Position numbers and translations under genes: made by a program | Notes under the pieces: generated by a model | Databases searched by the model: none | What the model was told of the DNA's origin: nothing | The model's input: the letters and a program-made list of their open reading frames with translations, nothing else | Source: CAUYUA01 sp963575675 | GTDB taxonomy: Bacteria > Pseudomonadota > Alphaproteobacteria > Azospirillales > Azospirillaceae | NCBI GenBank assembly: GCA_963575675.1 | Contig: CAUYUA010000214.1 | Location: forward strand, 1-36,790 | Reading direction: 5' to 3' | Length of the DNA: 36,790 bases | Shown: piece after piece, positions 13,754 to 22,271 of the stretch | Layout: each line of letters starts with the position of its first letter | Numbering within the stretch: position 1 is the first letter of the stretch

Positions 13754-15433
13754 TTATTGTGTCGGATCGTCGGCGTCACTATCGTAGAATTGGAGAAGAC
13801 GTGCGTAATCGGCAATGTGGATGGTGTTGCCTCGAACTGTTACGCCGATCCGGCGTAAGCGAACAAAAATACGTGATAAGCTTTCCGGTACAATGTCTAG
13901 TCGTTCGGCAATCGCGGTTTTGGTCATCGTCAGTGTTAGAACCAACTCTTTGCAAGAGGCGCTTTCTATTGAAGTCGGCGGCGCAATACTATCATCAATT
14001 TGATTCAAAAGAAACGCGGCTAAGCGTTGGGCCGGAGAGTGTTTTTTACATTCCATCTCGTGTTTAATGAGTTGTTTTCGCCGATGCGCCAGAGAATCCA
14101 GCAATTGTTGTGTAAAGAGTGGGTCGCTGTCGATTTGATTAAGGACAGAACAGGCTAAGATGCGTAGGACGCGTGTTTTCGTATGGCATTCTGCCGTCAC
14201 GGGTAGTTTTCCGTTTTCGAAAATTGCCGCTTCACCAAAGCTCATTCCTGGGTCGATCGTTTCAACAATCGTTTTTTTTCCATTGCGGCTAAAAAGGCTT
14301 AGCTGAACCTGTCCCATCAAGACGATGTAAAAGGCTTCTGCTGGATCGCCTTGAGAAAATAAGATCGTTTGCGGGTCATAGACAATAATTTGTGCGTTTT
14401 TGAGGAGGCGATTGATTTGATTTTGCGACAATTCGATAAATAATGGCGCTTTTTTAATGTTAATCCAATCTTGTTCTGTCAGCGCGCCGGCGAGACGACT
14501 TTCGATGCCGTCATTCGAAAGCATTTGAAATGTCAAGGATTTTTCGTTGCCGAGGTTGTTGGGAGGTGGTGAGGCGTTCGCGTTGTTATTTCTTCGAAAG
14601 AACTCAACGCTCGTGTTTTCAATCGGCGTTTCTTGGCACTCAACGAAAAGGCGTAACGCCTTGAGGTCGGAGATGCGAATCATTTGGTTGTTTTCTCTGT
14701 GAACGCCAACCGTGGCCAGAGATTGAAAGGCGCGCGAAAAGCTTCCCGAAGCCATTCCAAGCATTTTAGCAAGAGTGCTTCGTTTGCAGCCGATATCGAT
14801 TACGATCGAGATGGGCTTGTGATCGACGTTTGAAGGGAACGCCGTGTTTGTTTCATCTATTCCGGTTCCGATCTTTGTTCCAGAAATCTCAAGAAGGTAA
14901 GCGGCGATTCGGCGTGGCGCATTGAGTTGTTTTATGTGCATAAGGCGACGGATTGTTTTCCGCAATTGAGTGGATAACGTCGTAAGGAAATAACGACGCA
15001 AAAGCGGGCGGTCCGTCAGGGCTTCCAGTATCGGAAGTGCAGGAATATTGATTATCGTTGCTCGTGAGAGCGTTCGTGTCTCAAGGATATGGCGTTCGCA
15101 ATCAAACAATGAAAACTCATCAAACAATTTTCGTTGCGTTCGAATTTCAATCAGGCATTCGGAAAAAGTGTGGTGCTGCGCAAAGAGTCCAACAACGCCC
15201 TCAAGCAAGAAAAATAAAACTTTAGGTTTCTCCCCGTAGCGATAAAGTATTGTATTCTCTGGAACTTTCCATATGACGGATTCTTTGAGTATCTGTGCAC
15301 GTCGATCTTCGTCCAGTAACTGAAATAATTTTTGATGAAACAGAGTGGCGCGTAAAGACGGCGTAAGAGGTGAAGTCTCGCATTCGTCGTCTGTTTCACT
15401 TAAAATGGGAGTTTCTGATTGTTGTTGATTCAC
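13754..15433 (-). CDS. Tandem (single-chain) CRP/FNR-family regulator with two sensor and two DNA-binding domains
   Basis: A 559-residue protein consisting of two complete CRP/FNR units in one chain. Unit 1 has a cyclic-nucleotide-type β-barrel (about 45-130), a dimerisation-like helix (about 140-168) and a winged helix-turn-helix (about 205-262). A low-complexity linker (about 265-300, RNNNANASPPPNN) follows. Unit 2 has a barrel (about 330-425), a helix (about 435-460) and a winged helix (about 495-548). The second recognition helix keeps the FNR-type E517-S-L-S-R521 pattern. The first reads G230-S-F-S-R234, losing the Glu. The four-cysteine Fe-S arrangement of FNR is not seen (C18, C93, C112 only), so the signal is not the FNR type; heme/NO as in DNR is possible but unproven. 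GTG start, with AAAGGA ten bases upstream. It lies between ubiV and moeA. Confidence 0.85.
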   Translation of the reverse strand: MNQQQSETPILSETDDECETSPLTPSLRATLFHQKLFQLLDEDRRAQILKESVIWKVPENTILYRYGEKPKVLFFLLEGVVGLFAQHHTFSECLIEIRTQRKLFDEFSLFDCERHILETRTLSRATIINIPALPILEALTDRPLLRRYFLTTLSTQLRKTIRRLMHIKQLNAPRRIAAYLLEISGTKIGTGIDETNTAFPSNVDHKPISIVIDIGCKRSTLAKMLGMASGSFSRAFQSLATVGVHRENNQMIRISDLKALRLFVECQETPIENTSVEFFRRNNNANASPPPNNLGNEKSLTFQMLSNDGIESRLAGALTEQDWINIKKAPLFIELSQNQINRLLKNAQIIVYDPQTILFSQGDPAEAFYIVLMGQVQLSLFSRNGKKTIVETIDPGMSFGEAAIFENGKLPVTAECHTKTRVLRILACSVLNQIDSDPLFTQQLLDSLAHRRKQLIKHEMECKKHSPAQRLAAFLLNQIDDSIAPPTSIESASCKELVLTLTMTKTAIAERLDIVPESLSRIFVRLRRIGVTVRGNTIHIADYARLLQFYDSDADDPTQ

Positions 15434-15491
15434 AGCGCTATTATCCTTTTCCGGCGGTCTTGTCTCCTATGGCGCGTTTCAAAAGTTCTGA

Positions 15492-16472
15492 TTAAGTTTC
15501 CGCTGCTGCTGTGTTATAAAAAATTGTGCCGGGTCGGTCATGGTAATAGCCGTTACAGGTGTCGAATTCACTGAGACACTGTAAAATATTGTGCATGGCT
15601 TCTTGAATATCGATGCGATGATTTAAGAAATCCCTGTAATATCGAGAAATCTTAATCATGTTTACAGTATGCGGCATCAATCGAAATCGTCTTACGCCGA
15701 TCTTAATAAGAGAAAAAAGCTCTTTGGTAAGCAAGTAGACAGCATGTGAAAGCGTTTGAACGCCATTCACGGCCAAAAACGGATGATGATCCATCGTAGA
15801 AATTAAAAGGCCGTCGGGGTCTTGGTTGCAGACAAATTGGCATCCATCCTTGTGCAGCCCATGAATGCGCGCATGATAACAGCGGGCCGATATTGCCAAA
15901 GGCAAACGACCGAAAACTTGAATCTCCAGATCAACCTTGTTTTGAGAAGCCGCAATAGCCAACGCCGTAATGTCAGCAATAGGAAGTTCGCATGGCAAAC
16001 ACACTGAACGGGCGCCTCGATTGGCGAGCCATGTCAACGTCCCTTCGTTATAGACGTTAACAAAAGGGCCGACGGCGCAGGTTCGGCCGCCGAGAAGGTC
16101 AAAACATCCAAAGTCATTGATTTCAATAGGAAAATCACTTGCCGAGATCATCTCCGCGGTTGCTTTTCGTTCACGCTCTTGGGTTGTCAGCGCCGGACTG
16201 GACAAGACGACCCTCTTGCCGGCGGCAGAAAGGCGATCAATGACTGTGGGTAAGTGTTCAGCGTAAAACGCACTTCGTTTTGAGCAAACGACCTCACCCA
16301 AAAAGACTTCATCGATTTCGGATTGATCGGCTATGCTGAAATAAAAATCTCGCCATTGTTCCGGAGGCCAATGAAACATGACCGGACCCAATGTCAAGAG
16401 GGCGGTCGACGTATTATCGTTTCTTATATTTGGTTGGTCATTGTTCGTTACTGAGAAGCGTTGTTTTGTCAT
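15492..16472 (-). CDS. ubiV: O2-independent ubiquinone hydroxylation factor UbiV
   Basis: A 326-residue U32-peptidase-family protein of the UbiV type. Together with UbiU it carries out ring hydroxylations of ubiquinone synthesis without O2. Signature text includes LTLGPVMFHWPPEQWRDFYF and FLGEVVCSKR. The four 4Fe-4S cysteines appear as C63, C198, C211 and C215 (the last three in ARCYHARIHGLHKDGCQFVC). The N-terminal 20 residues are polar and poorly conserved. Order ubiT-ubiU-ubiV on one strand, followed 58 bp later by the tandem regulator, indicates an anaerobic quinone operon. Confidence 0.95.
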   Translation of the reverse strand: MTKQRFSVTNNDQPNIRNDNTSTALLTLGPVMFHWPPEQWRDFYFSIADQSEIDEVFLGEVVCSKRSAFYAEHLPTVIDRLSAAGKRVVLSSPALTTQERERKATAEMISASDFPIEINDFGCFDLLGGRTCAVGPFVNVYNEGTLTWLANRGARSVCLPCELPIADITALAIAASQNKVDLEIQVFGRLPLAISARCYHARIHGLHKDGCQFVCNQDPDGLLISTMDHHPFLAVNGVQTLSHAVYLLTKELFSLIKIGVRRFRLMPHTVNMIKISRYYRDFLNHRIDIQEAMHNILQCLSEFDTCNGYYHDRPGTIFYNTAAAET

Positions 16473-16541
16473 CGTTGTTCAAGCCTCATCGTCGTCAAAT
16501 CCCTAATAAAAGCAACCGCTCTATTTTATGACGAAGAAGTT

Positions 16542-17540
16542 CTAGCGCCATGAGCGATTGTAAGCTCCTGTTGTTTGTTTTCCTCCTTCGGTTATATCAT
16601 TGAGCGCTGCCGCATTGACTGGCAGTCCTTTGTCGAAGTCTGAGATTGCTTGACGACAGGCGCGAACGACATCGGCGATATAGGCGCGACCACGTTGACG
16701 TCCCTCAATTTTTAGGGCTTTTACTCCGGCCGCTTTTAAATCGGGCAGTAGGGCGAGCGCATTGAGGCTGGTCGGCTCTTCAAATAAATAGGATGGCTGA
16801 CATTGGTCTGTTTTAAATCGGCCCTTGCAGAGGGTTGGATACCCTGCCGATTCGTGGTCATCAAAGATATTGATGGTGAATTCGCCTAAACGAGATAAGA
16901 GCAAACCATCTTTCGATTCGTAGCGAACATGACTCGCAGGAGAGCAAACGCCATGTCGGTTCGGTGAGCGTCCTGTAATATAAGAGGAAAGCGAGCAACG
17001 CCCTTCCGCCATTGGGCACATTCCTCCAAAAACGAAAACTTCGGTTTCAATTTTGAGACTATTGTTGATTCGGCCAATATCGGAAATGGTCAGAACGCGC
17101 GGTAAAACGGCGCGCTGAATGCCGAATTCTTTTTGATAGAACGCCAGTGTTTCCGGGTTGGAGACTGAGGCTTGAACAGAAAGGTGGCGTCGTAGATTTG
17201 GATAGCGATGATTTGCATAGTTCAGCAAGCCAATGTCGGCAAGAATTATGGCGTCGGCTCCCAACTGAGCGGCGTCGTCGATTGCTCGTTGCCATGGTCC
17301 GGGATTTCCTGCCGTTGGATAAGTGTTAATCGCTGCATAAAGTTTTCGTCCGTGGGTATGGACAAAGGTTGCCGCTTGACGAAATTCTTGACGAGAGAAA
17401 TTTAATCCCGGAAAATTTCTAGCATTCGTTTCGTCACGAAAGCCTACATAGATTGCATCGCCACCGGCTTCGACTGCGGCGCTCAGAGCCGCAGGCGTTC
17501 CTGCCGGACATATTAATTCAAAGCTTGCCATGCTTGCCAT
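16542..17540 (-). CDS. ubiU: O2-independent ubiquinone hydroxylation factor UbiU
   Basis: A 332-residue U32-family protein, partner of UbiV in a heterodimeric 4Fe-4S complex for O2-independent hydroxylation. The N-terminus has the family FELICPAGTPAALSAAVEAG and DAIYVGFRD stretches. The cluster cysteines are C175, C182, C199 and C238 (FGGMCPMAEGRC, NRHGVCSPA, YPTLCKG). ALKIEGRQRG lies near the C-terminus. An AGGAA element nine bases before the first ATG supports that start; a second in-frame ATG three codons later is possible. It is followed by ubiV after 69 bp. Confidence 0.95.
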   Translation of the reverse strand: MASMASFELICPAGTPAALSAAVEAGGDAIYVGFRDETNARNFPGLNFSRQEFRQAATFVHTHGRKLYAAINTYPTAGNPGPWQRAIDDAAQLGADAIILADIGLLNYANHRYPNLRRHLSVQASVSNPETLAFYQKEFGIQRAVLPRVLTISDIGRINNSLKIETEVFVFGGMCPMAEGRCSLSSYITGRSPNRHGVCSPASHVRYESKDGLLLSRLGEFTINIFDDHESAGYPTLCKGRFKTDQCQPSYLFEEPTSLNALALLPDLKAAGVKALKIEGRQRGRAYIADVVRACRQAISDFDKGLPVNAAALNDITEGGKQTTGAYNRSWR

Positions 17541-17645
17541 TGTAACGAATTCCTAATTTATTATGTCAAAATTTCGAAAATCAGATGTTTTGATAACGAT
17601 GTTCCTTGTTTTTATGATTTTATTTTTGCCGGGGCGGAGAAGTTT

Positions 17646-18284
17646 TTATTTGGTGAAACTTCTCTCAAGTTTGGTAATTCGTTTCTCAATTTCGTTTATT
17701 TTTTTGACCATCGGTTGAACCAACGGTTGAAAAAAGAGTTCATGAAGATCAGCGATTTGTTGATTTACTTGGCCCAGTATTTGACGCGCAAGCGGTGACA
17801 AATGACTGATTGGTCCGAGAAATGCGGTGATGACGGTGGCGATATCAATCGCTTCGCCATCCATCGCATTGCGAAGACCGACGATTGCCGCCGTATCGCC
17901 TTCAATGGCTAAATCGCGGGCAAAAAAGAGAGAGTCGCCATCAATTCGACCTTCAAACAATTCCAATAAAACGCTCAAACGACCTCGAATAGCCGCTGAG
18001 GCAGTTGGGGGTGTTTTTCGAGAAAAAACCCGCAATTCCGGTCGTGAGCCGACCGTGAAAGTTAAAAGAAACGGAACATCGATAGGATCAATCAAAATCT
18101 TGCACGAATCCAATTCCATTATTTTTGTGAGAGCACCGGGATGACGAGTTTGCATTATTGATAAGATATGGTCTAAAATAAAGTTCCGGTAATTAATCTT
18201 TGTGAGTATACATAGAATATGGGATACGATAAGCAACTCAAGAGGATTGATGGAATGACTTTGATGGGCTCTTTTCTCTTTCAT
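17646..18284 (-). CDS. ubiT: Anaerobic ubiquinone biosynthesis accessory factor UbiT (SCP2 domain)
   Basis: A 212-residue SCP2-domain lipid-binding protein, probably the carrier for ubiquinone intermediates in the O2-independent pathway. The lipid-binding fold covers about residues 55-150, with the characteristic LLTFTVGSRPELRV, AAIRGRLSVLLELFEGRIDGDSLFF and IEGDTAAIVGLRNAMDG motifs. The C-terminus is a long amphipathic helix/coiled coil (KKINEIEKRITKLERSF). I chose the ATG at 18284 because GGAG precedes it by six bases; an ATG four codons earlier also exists. It is first in the ubiT-ubiU-ubiV-regulator run, behind a FNR-type box at 18375-18388. Confidence 0.92.
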   Translation of the reverse strand: MKEKRAHQSHSINPLELLIVSHILCILTKINYRNFILDHILSIMQTRHPGALTKIMELDSCKILIDPIDVPFLLTFTVGSRPELRVFSRKTPPTASAAIRGRLSVLLELFEGRIDGDSLFFARDLAIEGDTAAIVGLRNAMDGEAIDIATVITAFLGPISHLSPLARQILGQVNQQIADLHELFFQPLVQPMVKKINEIEKRITKLERSFTK

Positions 18285-18374
18285 ATCATGCTCCATTATT
18301 TATTTTAAGTTGCGAACTAAAGAGAGCCGCGTATCAAGAGGCTAAAATCTTGGCAGGTAAATTAGGAGGCGTCC

Positions 18375-18388
18375 TTGATTTTTGTTAA
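18375..18388 (-). promoter_or_regulatory. FNR-type operator before ubiT
   Basis: The minus strand reads TTAACAAAAATCAA, 12 of 14 identical to the narK box TTAACAAACGTCAA and in the same orientation relative to transcription (TTAAC half upstream). It is centred about 97 bp before the ubiT ATG. No strong -10 was found at the class-II distance; an AAGATT is closest. Confidence 0.6.
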
Positions 18389-18479
18389 TAAATTTTGACA
18401 ACTTGTTTTTTGTGAAGCTGGCGTGTTGTTCGGCATTTCGTTTGTGAAATCGCACCGTGTTCTCTCTCCGTCAATAAAG

Positions 18480-19337
18480 TCATCGGGAGAAGAAAGGGGA
18501 AGAGAAAAATTTAATGTTAAAAAAGTGTACAAATGGAGACAAAATAGCCAGAGAAACAAGAAGAGGAGATGTCAAATGCTCGACGTAATCTAGCCAGTAT
18601 CCTAAAATAGTTACAAAAATCGCATAAATTAAACGGCCAACCCGATGCTCTGGTGTAGTTTTTGGGTCTGTTATCATAAAAAAACTGAACAAAAACAAGT
18701 TGCCGTTTTCTAGGTGATAAAAGGCGATTTCCCAAGGTTCATTCAGCCATAAGGTTCTGCCGACATGTAAAAATGTATAAGCGCCGAGAAAGAATAAAGA
18801 AATGTCGAGACGACCGATTTTTCTGAGCACTAAGGCGCACATAAAGGCAAACAAGGCAACGAGCCATATTGTTTTTCCCCATTCGCCGGATGATATTCTT
18901 ATGTGATCTGTCGTCAGCAACAGGCAAACGATGGCGAAGTTTGACGGGTTGAATAAATGTCGATCGCTGACGCGGAGAATAAATTTTGATCCAATTGCGA
19001 TGGTTCCGGCGATCACGTAGAGCCACCAAAAATCGGCTCGGACAAGGAATGTCAAAGAAAATCCTGTTATCAGTGCGCTGCGAATCTCTAATCTGGGCAA
19101 GCCATGCAAATATGATCCGATAGCCTGAGTGATGATGGCGCTTGTTATGAGCGCGACGCCGGCGATGACGGGAGGGCCGAAATTTAGGTATGATAGTAAT
19201 GTTAAGAGAATGCATTGTGCTGAAAGCTGTAGGTGTCTTGGGTCTTGTTTCAGAGCGTGAGATAATTGATTTTTGATTGGTTCTTTATTTTTTATTATTT
19301 CTATTTGATCGACGCTTGTTTTCGGATCGGTGCTCAT
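18480..19337 (-). CDS. RnfD/NqrB-like membrane protein (solitary)
   Basis: A 285-residue polytopic inner-membrane protein of the RnfD/NqrB family, with about eight to nine hydrophobic segments. Family landmarks are RHLFNPSNFAIV (about 125-136) and FFMITDPKTTPEHRVGRLIY near the C-terminus. In Rnf/Nqr complexes this subunit carries covalent FMN on a Thr in an SGAT-type motif. I see no such motif here, and no rnfA/B/C/E/G genes are in the window. It is therefore more likely one of the stand-alone relatives often found beside other redox genes. It follows two 2OG oxygenase genes and precedes ubiT on the same strand. The function, perhaps electron transfer or quinone contact, is inferred only from family. 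Confidence 0.75.
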   Translation of the reverse strand: MSTDPKTSVDQIEIIKNKEPIKNQLSHALKQDPRHLQLSAQCILLTLLSYLNFGPPVIAGVALITSAIITQAIGSYLHGLPRLEIRSALITGFSLTFLVRADFWWLYVIAGTIAIGSKFILRVSDRHLFNPSNFAIVCLLLTTDHIRISSGEWGKTIWLVALFAFMCALVLRKIGRLDISLFFLGAYTFLHVGRTLWLNEPWEIAFYHLENGNLFLFSFFMITDPKTTPEHRVGRLIYAIFVTILGYWLDYVEHLTSPLLVSLAILSPFVHFFNIKFFSSPFFSR

Positions 19338-19428
19338 GATCGGGCTCTTTTGGGATTGGCGTCGTGCGCTTCGAGCGGCCAGGCCGCTCTTAGCCGCTCT
19401 TATTCGAATTTAATGTTTTAATGAAGTG

Positions 19429-20106
19429 TTATGACGCCATGATTGGACGATCAGGAAATGCAAGCTGCTCACGGTCACGCCAACTGGCGTGGACGTAGTT
19501 GATTTCCATAAGTCTACGAACTCCAAGAATTGGTCGAGGCTCAAACCCGTGCCAAGTTGCGGGGCCGGGCGTAAAAATAACGCCGGAATTGAATTCACCG
19601 GAAGAACGTCCGATCCACTTTTGCTCTGGATCATAGATGTCTGTGCCCCAATCTTTGGCGTCCGGACCAATGAAGAGATAAATGACCATCGAGAACAATT
19701 TCTCTGGAATATCACGATGAGGTTCCAACCATGCGCCATCAGTGTCCTGAATATATTCGATTCGAAGAAAAGCGCCGGAAACATCGATCCCGCAGGTCTT
19801 CGCCATCAAGCGCGCAACTTCCGGATGCTGTAACGCCTCGGCTAATATTTGACAGGTGGGGTGTTTCGATTGCAAGATCGGCGTAATAAATGTTCTCTGA
19901 GTGTTGTAAGTATTCCGTGTTCCGTCCGTTTTTCCCAAAAAAGGCGGCGCAATGGGAAGAGTGAGAATTCCGGTGCAAACAGATTCTGGGAAGACGTTGA
20001 CAAGACTCCAACGTCGATAAGGTTGTTCAAGACGCTGGGATTGACGAACCGACTGACAGAAATGCTGGATGACATCAAAAACATTGGATATTGGAGGGTA
20101 TGTCAT
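19429..20106 (-). CDS. 2OG-Fe(II) oxygenase, family A
   Basis: A 225-residue non-heme iron, 2-oxoglutarate-dependent oxygenase. The facial triad is H130 and D132 in WLEPHRDIPEK and H186 in GPATWHGFE. An Arg at 197 or 198 (GVRRLM) fits the 2OG carboxylate. The jelly-roll core runs from about residue 110 to 206. A TGAGGA-type ribosome site precedes the ATG at fair distance. It is second in a pair of unlike 2OG oxygenases. The substrate is unknown. The need for O2 is at odds with the surrounding anaerobic genes. Confidence 0.85.
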   Translation of the reverse strand: MTYPPISNVFDVIQHFCQSVRQSQRLEQPYRRWSLVNVFPESVCTGILTLPIAPPFLGKTDGTRNTYNTQRTFITPILQSKHPTCQILAEALQHPEVARLMAKTCGIDVSGAFLRIEYIQDTDGAWLEPHRDIPEKLFSMVIYLFIGPDAKDWGTDIYDPEQKWIGRSSGEFNSGVIFTPGPATWHGFEPRPILGVRRLMEINYVHASWRDREQLAFPDRPIMAS

Positions 20107-20186
20107 AAATTTTCATCCTCAAGCCTGAGAAACAACCTGTGAGACAGATTGAATGATGATTTTATTATGCCGTCGTTGTTGAGTGT

Positions 20187-20879
20187 TTAACGGAACTTGA
20201 TTGGGAAGCGGCGAGGGGCCCAATCCAAAGCTTTGCGCATAAGAGGAATTGACTTCGCTAGGGCGCTGACGCGATGACGAATGTACTCGCGCTTAACGTA
20301 CCAATCCGAGTCGACATAACAGAGTTGCAAGCTCATTCGTTGCCCTTTTTGTGGTAGAAAACCGTGCCAGGAATGATCACAGACGCGAAACATGAGCATT
20401 CGCCCGAATTCTGGAGCGAATTCAAAGGCGTAGTCATCTCGGTCGGAACTGCGCAATATCCGGAGACGACCGCGTTCGTAGGGCCATTCTCGACTGAAAC
20501 CAAGCAAAACCGTGACAATTTTATGCTTGGAATCAGGGTGAGCGTATCCTTCATTATAATGGCCTGTGGTGTTTCCCATCATTACAATCACAGGGGGGCA
20601 TTTGCTGAGGTCCATATCAAATTTTTTTTCAACCAAAGCTCGAAACCTAGGACTGAGAAGGTCTTTGATCACGGCTTCGAAGTGAGGGCCGTGTTGTAAA
20701 TCCGGTAAGCCGTAGCTGCCGCGATCAGGAATAACCGGAGCGTCAGACAACACAGCTTCCTTGTGAATTGGGTCGATGGCTTGTTCGACAAATGCGAAGT
20801 CATAGGGATCGCAACGCAACTCAGCTTTGCGAATGGCCTCTTCGTTTAGAAGAAAGAAAGGTGCGTCGTTGTTGTCCAT
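20187..20879 (-). CDS. 2OG-Fe(II) oxygenase, family B
   Basis: A 230-residue 2-oxoglutarate/iron oxygenase unlike the neighbouring one. The triad is H114 and D116 in YAHPDSKHK and H172 in HSWHGFLP; R181 (GQRMSLQL) would bind 2OG. KIVTVLLGFSREW and GRLRILRS are core strands of this subfamily. GAGGA sits nine bases before the ATG. It lies between the chorismatase-like RidA-domain gene and the first oxygenase, with 80-90 bp gaps. The substrate is unknown. Confidence 0.85.
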   Translation of the reverse strand: MDNNDAPFFLLNEEAIRKAELRCDPYDFAFVEQAIDPIHKEAVLSDAPVIPDRGSYGLPDLQHGPHFEAVIKDLLSPRFRALVEKKFDMDLSKCPPVIVMMGNTTGHYNEGYAHPDSKHKIVTVLLGFSREWPYERGRLRILRSSDRDDYAFEFAPEFGRMLMFRVCDHSWHGFLPQKGQRMSLQLCYVDSDWYVKREYIRHRVSALAKSIPLMRKALDWAPRRFPIKFR

Positions 20880-20970
20880 AACGATGAGTCCTCTAATGTT
20901 TTGAGATGAGCAAGGAAAGGGCAGATGCTGACGAATTTTTTTATGTCAACACGATTGCGCATTGGTTTTC

Positions 20971-22140
20971 TTAGAAATAAGGCAACTTTGGATTGTGATT
21001 TTTCTTCGCGGCAACGCCTTCGATTTCAATCAGCCATTCCGGGCGGCAAACAGCGCCTTGAACGATGACGGTCGGCAAAAGCGGAAAGCGTTCTTTGATT
21101 GCGTATGCAATTTTTTGGTAATCCTGAGGGTCTCGAAGATAAACAAAAATGTATGTCAGGTCGTCGAGGCCGGCCGAACCAGAATGGAGTAAAGCTTCGA
21201 TATTGATGAATGTTCGTTCTAATTGACGTAGAACATCGCCCGGATAAAGAACTCGTCCGGCGTCGTCGATGCTTGCCGTACCCGAAATAAAGTAATGAGA
21301 GCGATCGGCGTAAGCAACGCGCGTGCCTCGTTCAAAGGTTACATTATAATCTTTGGTCGGACATAGAAGGCTGAAATCATTTAGATAGGAAATTTGCTCC
21401 GATTTTGCGCCGATGACAGAATAAGCGTCCATTGAGGTCAAGTCGTAACGGTGAGCGCATGCGCCTTCAATTCCTGTGCTGGCGATGTAATGAGTGTCTT
21501 CAGTCAATCCATGGCGGGTAAATATTTTGCTGCGGCTTTCCACCATTCCTTGATAGAAAACATCAACATTCTTTAGGTATATCCAGGTTCTAACACAATG
21601 GTCAGCAAGAAGACCGCCCTGATCAGACAGAACATCTATAAGATTACGGAAGATATCCTGTGTTTGAGCCTGAATTGAAGCTGAAGAACCATATGAACCT
21701 GCGCATAGGCGCGTACTCCATAGATGGGATAATTCTCCTCTTTTTACCAATAGATGCTTTGGCGATAAAGAATGTTTGATGAGTGGCGCTACGCTTTTAA
21801 TATGATAGGCGAAAAGGGCTATTTTGGAATTGCAGAGAGGAGGTTGTTGGATCATCGACACGGCAACTGGATTCTCTGGATCGAGAGAGCGAAACAAGTC
21901 GCTGTTAAAGATTGGAGCGGCTTGATTCATGACGTCGCTCAGGAAGATTCTTCTAAATATAGCAGACTCCGGAGGGATATTATACTGATTTTGAATGTCT
22001 TTGTATCGTTTTTCAATATACTTAAGTTGATGATGGAAGTCGGCGTCCGTGTCGGTTTCGGCGGATATTGTTAGAAAATATTCCGTATCTCCCGTTGTTC
22101 CTTGGAAAATTTTAATCGCGATATTCTGATCATCCTGCAT
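20971..22140 (-). CDS. Tandem RidA/YjgF-fold protein, chorismatase-like
   Basis: A 389-residue protein with two YjgF-like modules. The second (about 285-377) is clear: HYFISGTASIDDAGRVLYPG, then a helix NIEALL, SGSAGLDDLTYIFVYLRD, and AVCRPEWLIEIEGVAA. The middle region has HCVRTWIYLKNVD and IASTGIEGACAH, reminiscent of chorismatases (FkbO/Hyg5/XanB2 type), which cleave chorismate to 3- or 4-hydroxybenzoate. The Glu in LIEIEG and Cys365 in VCRPEW stand where catalytic or specificity residues are expected. If it makes 4-hydroxybenzoate it would supply the ubiquinone head group, but it could equally be a RidA-type deaminase relative. It is transcribed behind the hemerythrin gene. Confidence 0.65.
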   Translation of the reverse strand: MQDDQNIAIKIFQGTTGDTEYFLTISAETDTDADFHHQLKYIEKRYKDIQNQYNIPPESAIFRRIFLSDVMNQAAPIFNSDLFRSLDPENPVAVSMIQQPPLCNSKIALFAYHIKSVAPLIKHSLSPKHLLVKRGELSHLWSTRLCAGSYGSSASIQAQTQDIFRNLIDVLSDQGGLLADHCVRTWIYLKNVDVFYQGMVESRSKIFTRHGLTEDTHYIASTGIEGACAHRYDLTSMDAYSVIGAKSEQISYLNDFSLLCPTKDYNVTFERGTRVAYADRSHYFISGTASIDDAGRVLYPGDVLRQLERTFINIEALLHSGSAGLDDLTYIFVYLRDPQDYQKIAYAIKERFPLLPTVIVQGAVCRPEWLIEIEGVAAKKNHNPKLPYF

Positions 22141-22271
22141 GATTGATCCTCACGGACAGAAAACTGAAAAATAGTACGGAAGTTGTGCAACGGAGGTGGT
22201 GATTGCGTCGTGAATTCTTGGAAGCGTTTTTATAAAAGCATTTTTTTTGAGAAGATTTTTAATCATCGGCC

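Noticed and set aside
13754..15433. Calling the tandem regulator FNR (Fe-S O2 sensor)
   Set aside because: The N-terminal cysteine cluster of FNR is missing; only scattered cysteines (C18, C93, C112) are seen, so the signal cannot be assigned.
19373..19389. GAGCGGCC / GGCCGCTC hairpin between the 2OG oxygenase and RnfD-like genes as a terminator
   Set aside because: No T-run follows on the transcribed strand, so no function could be supported.
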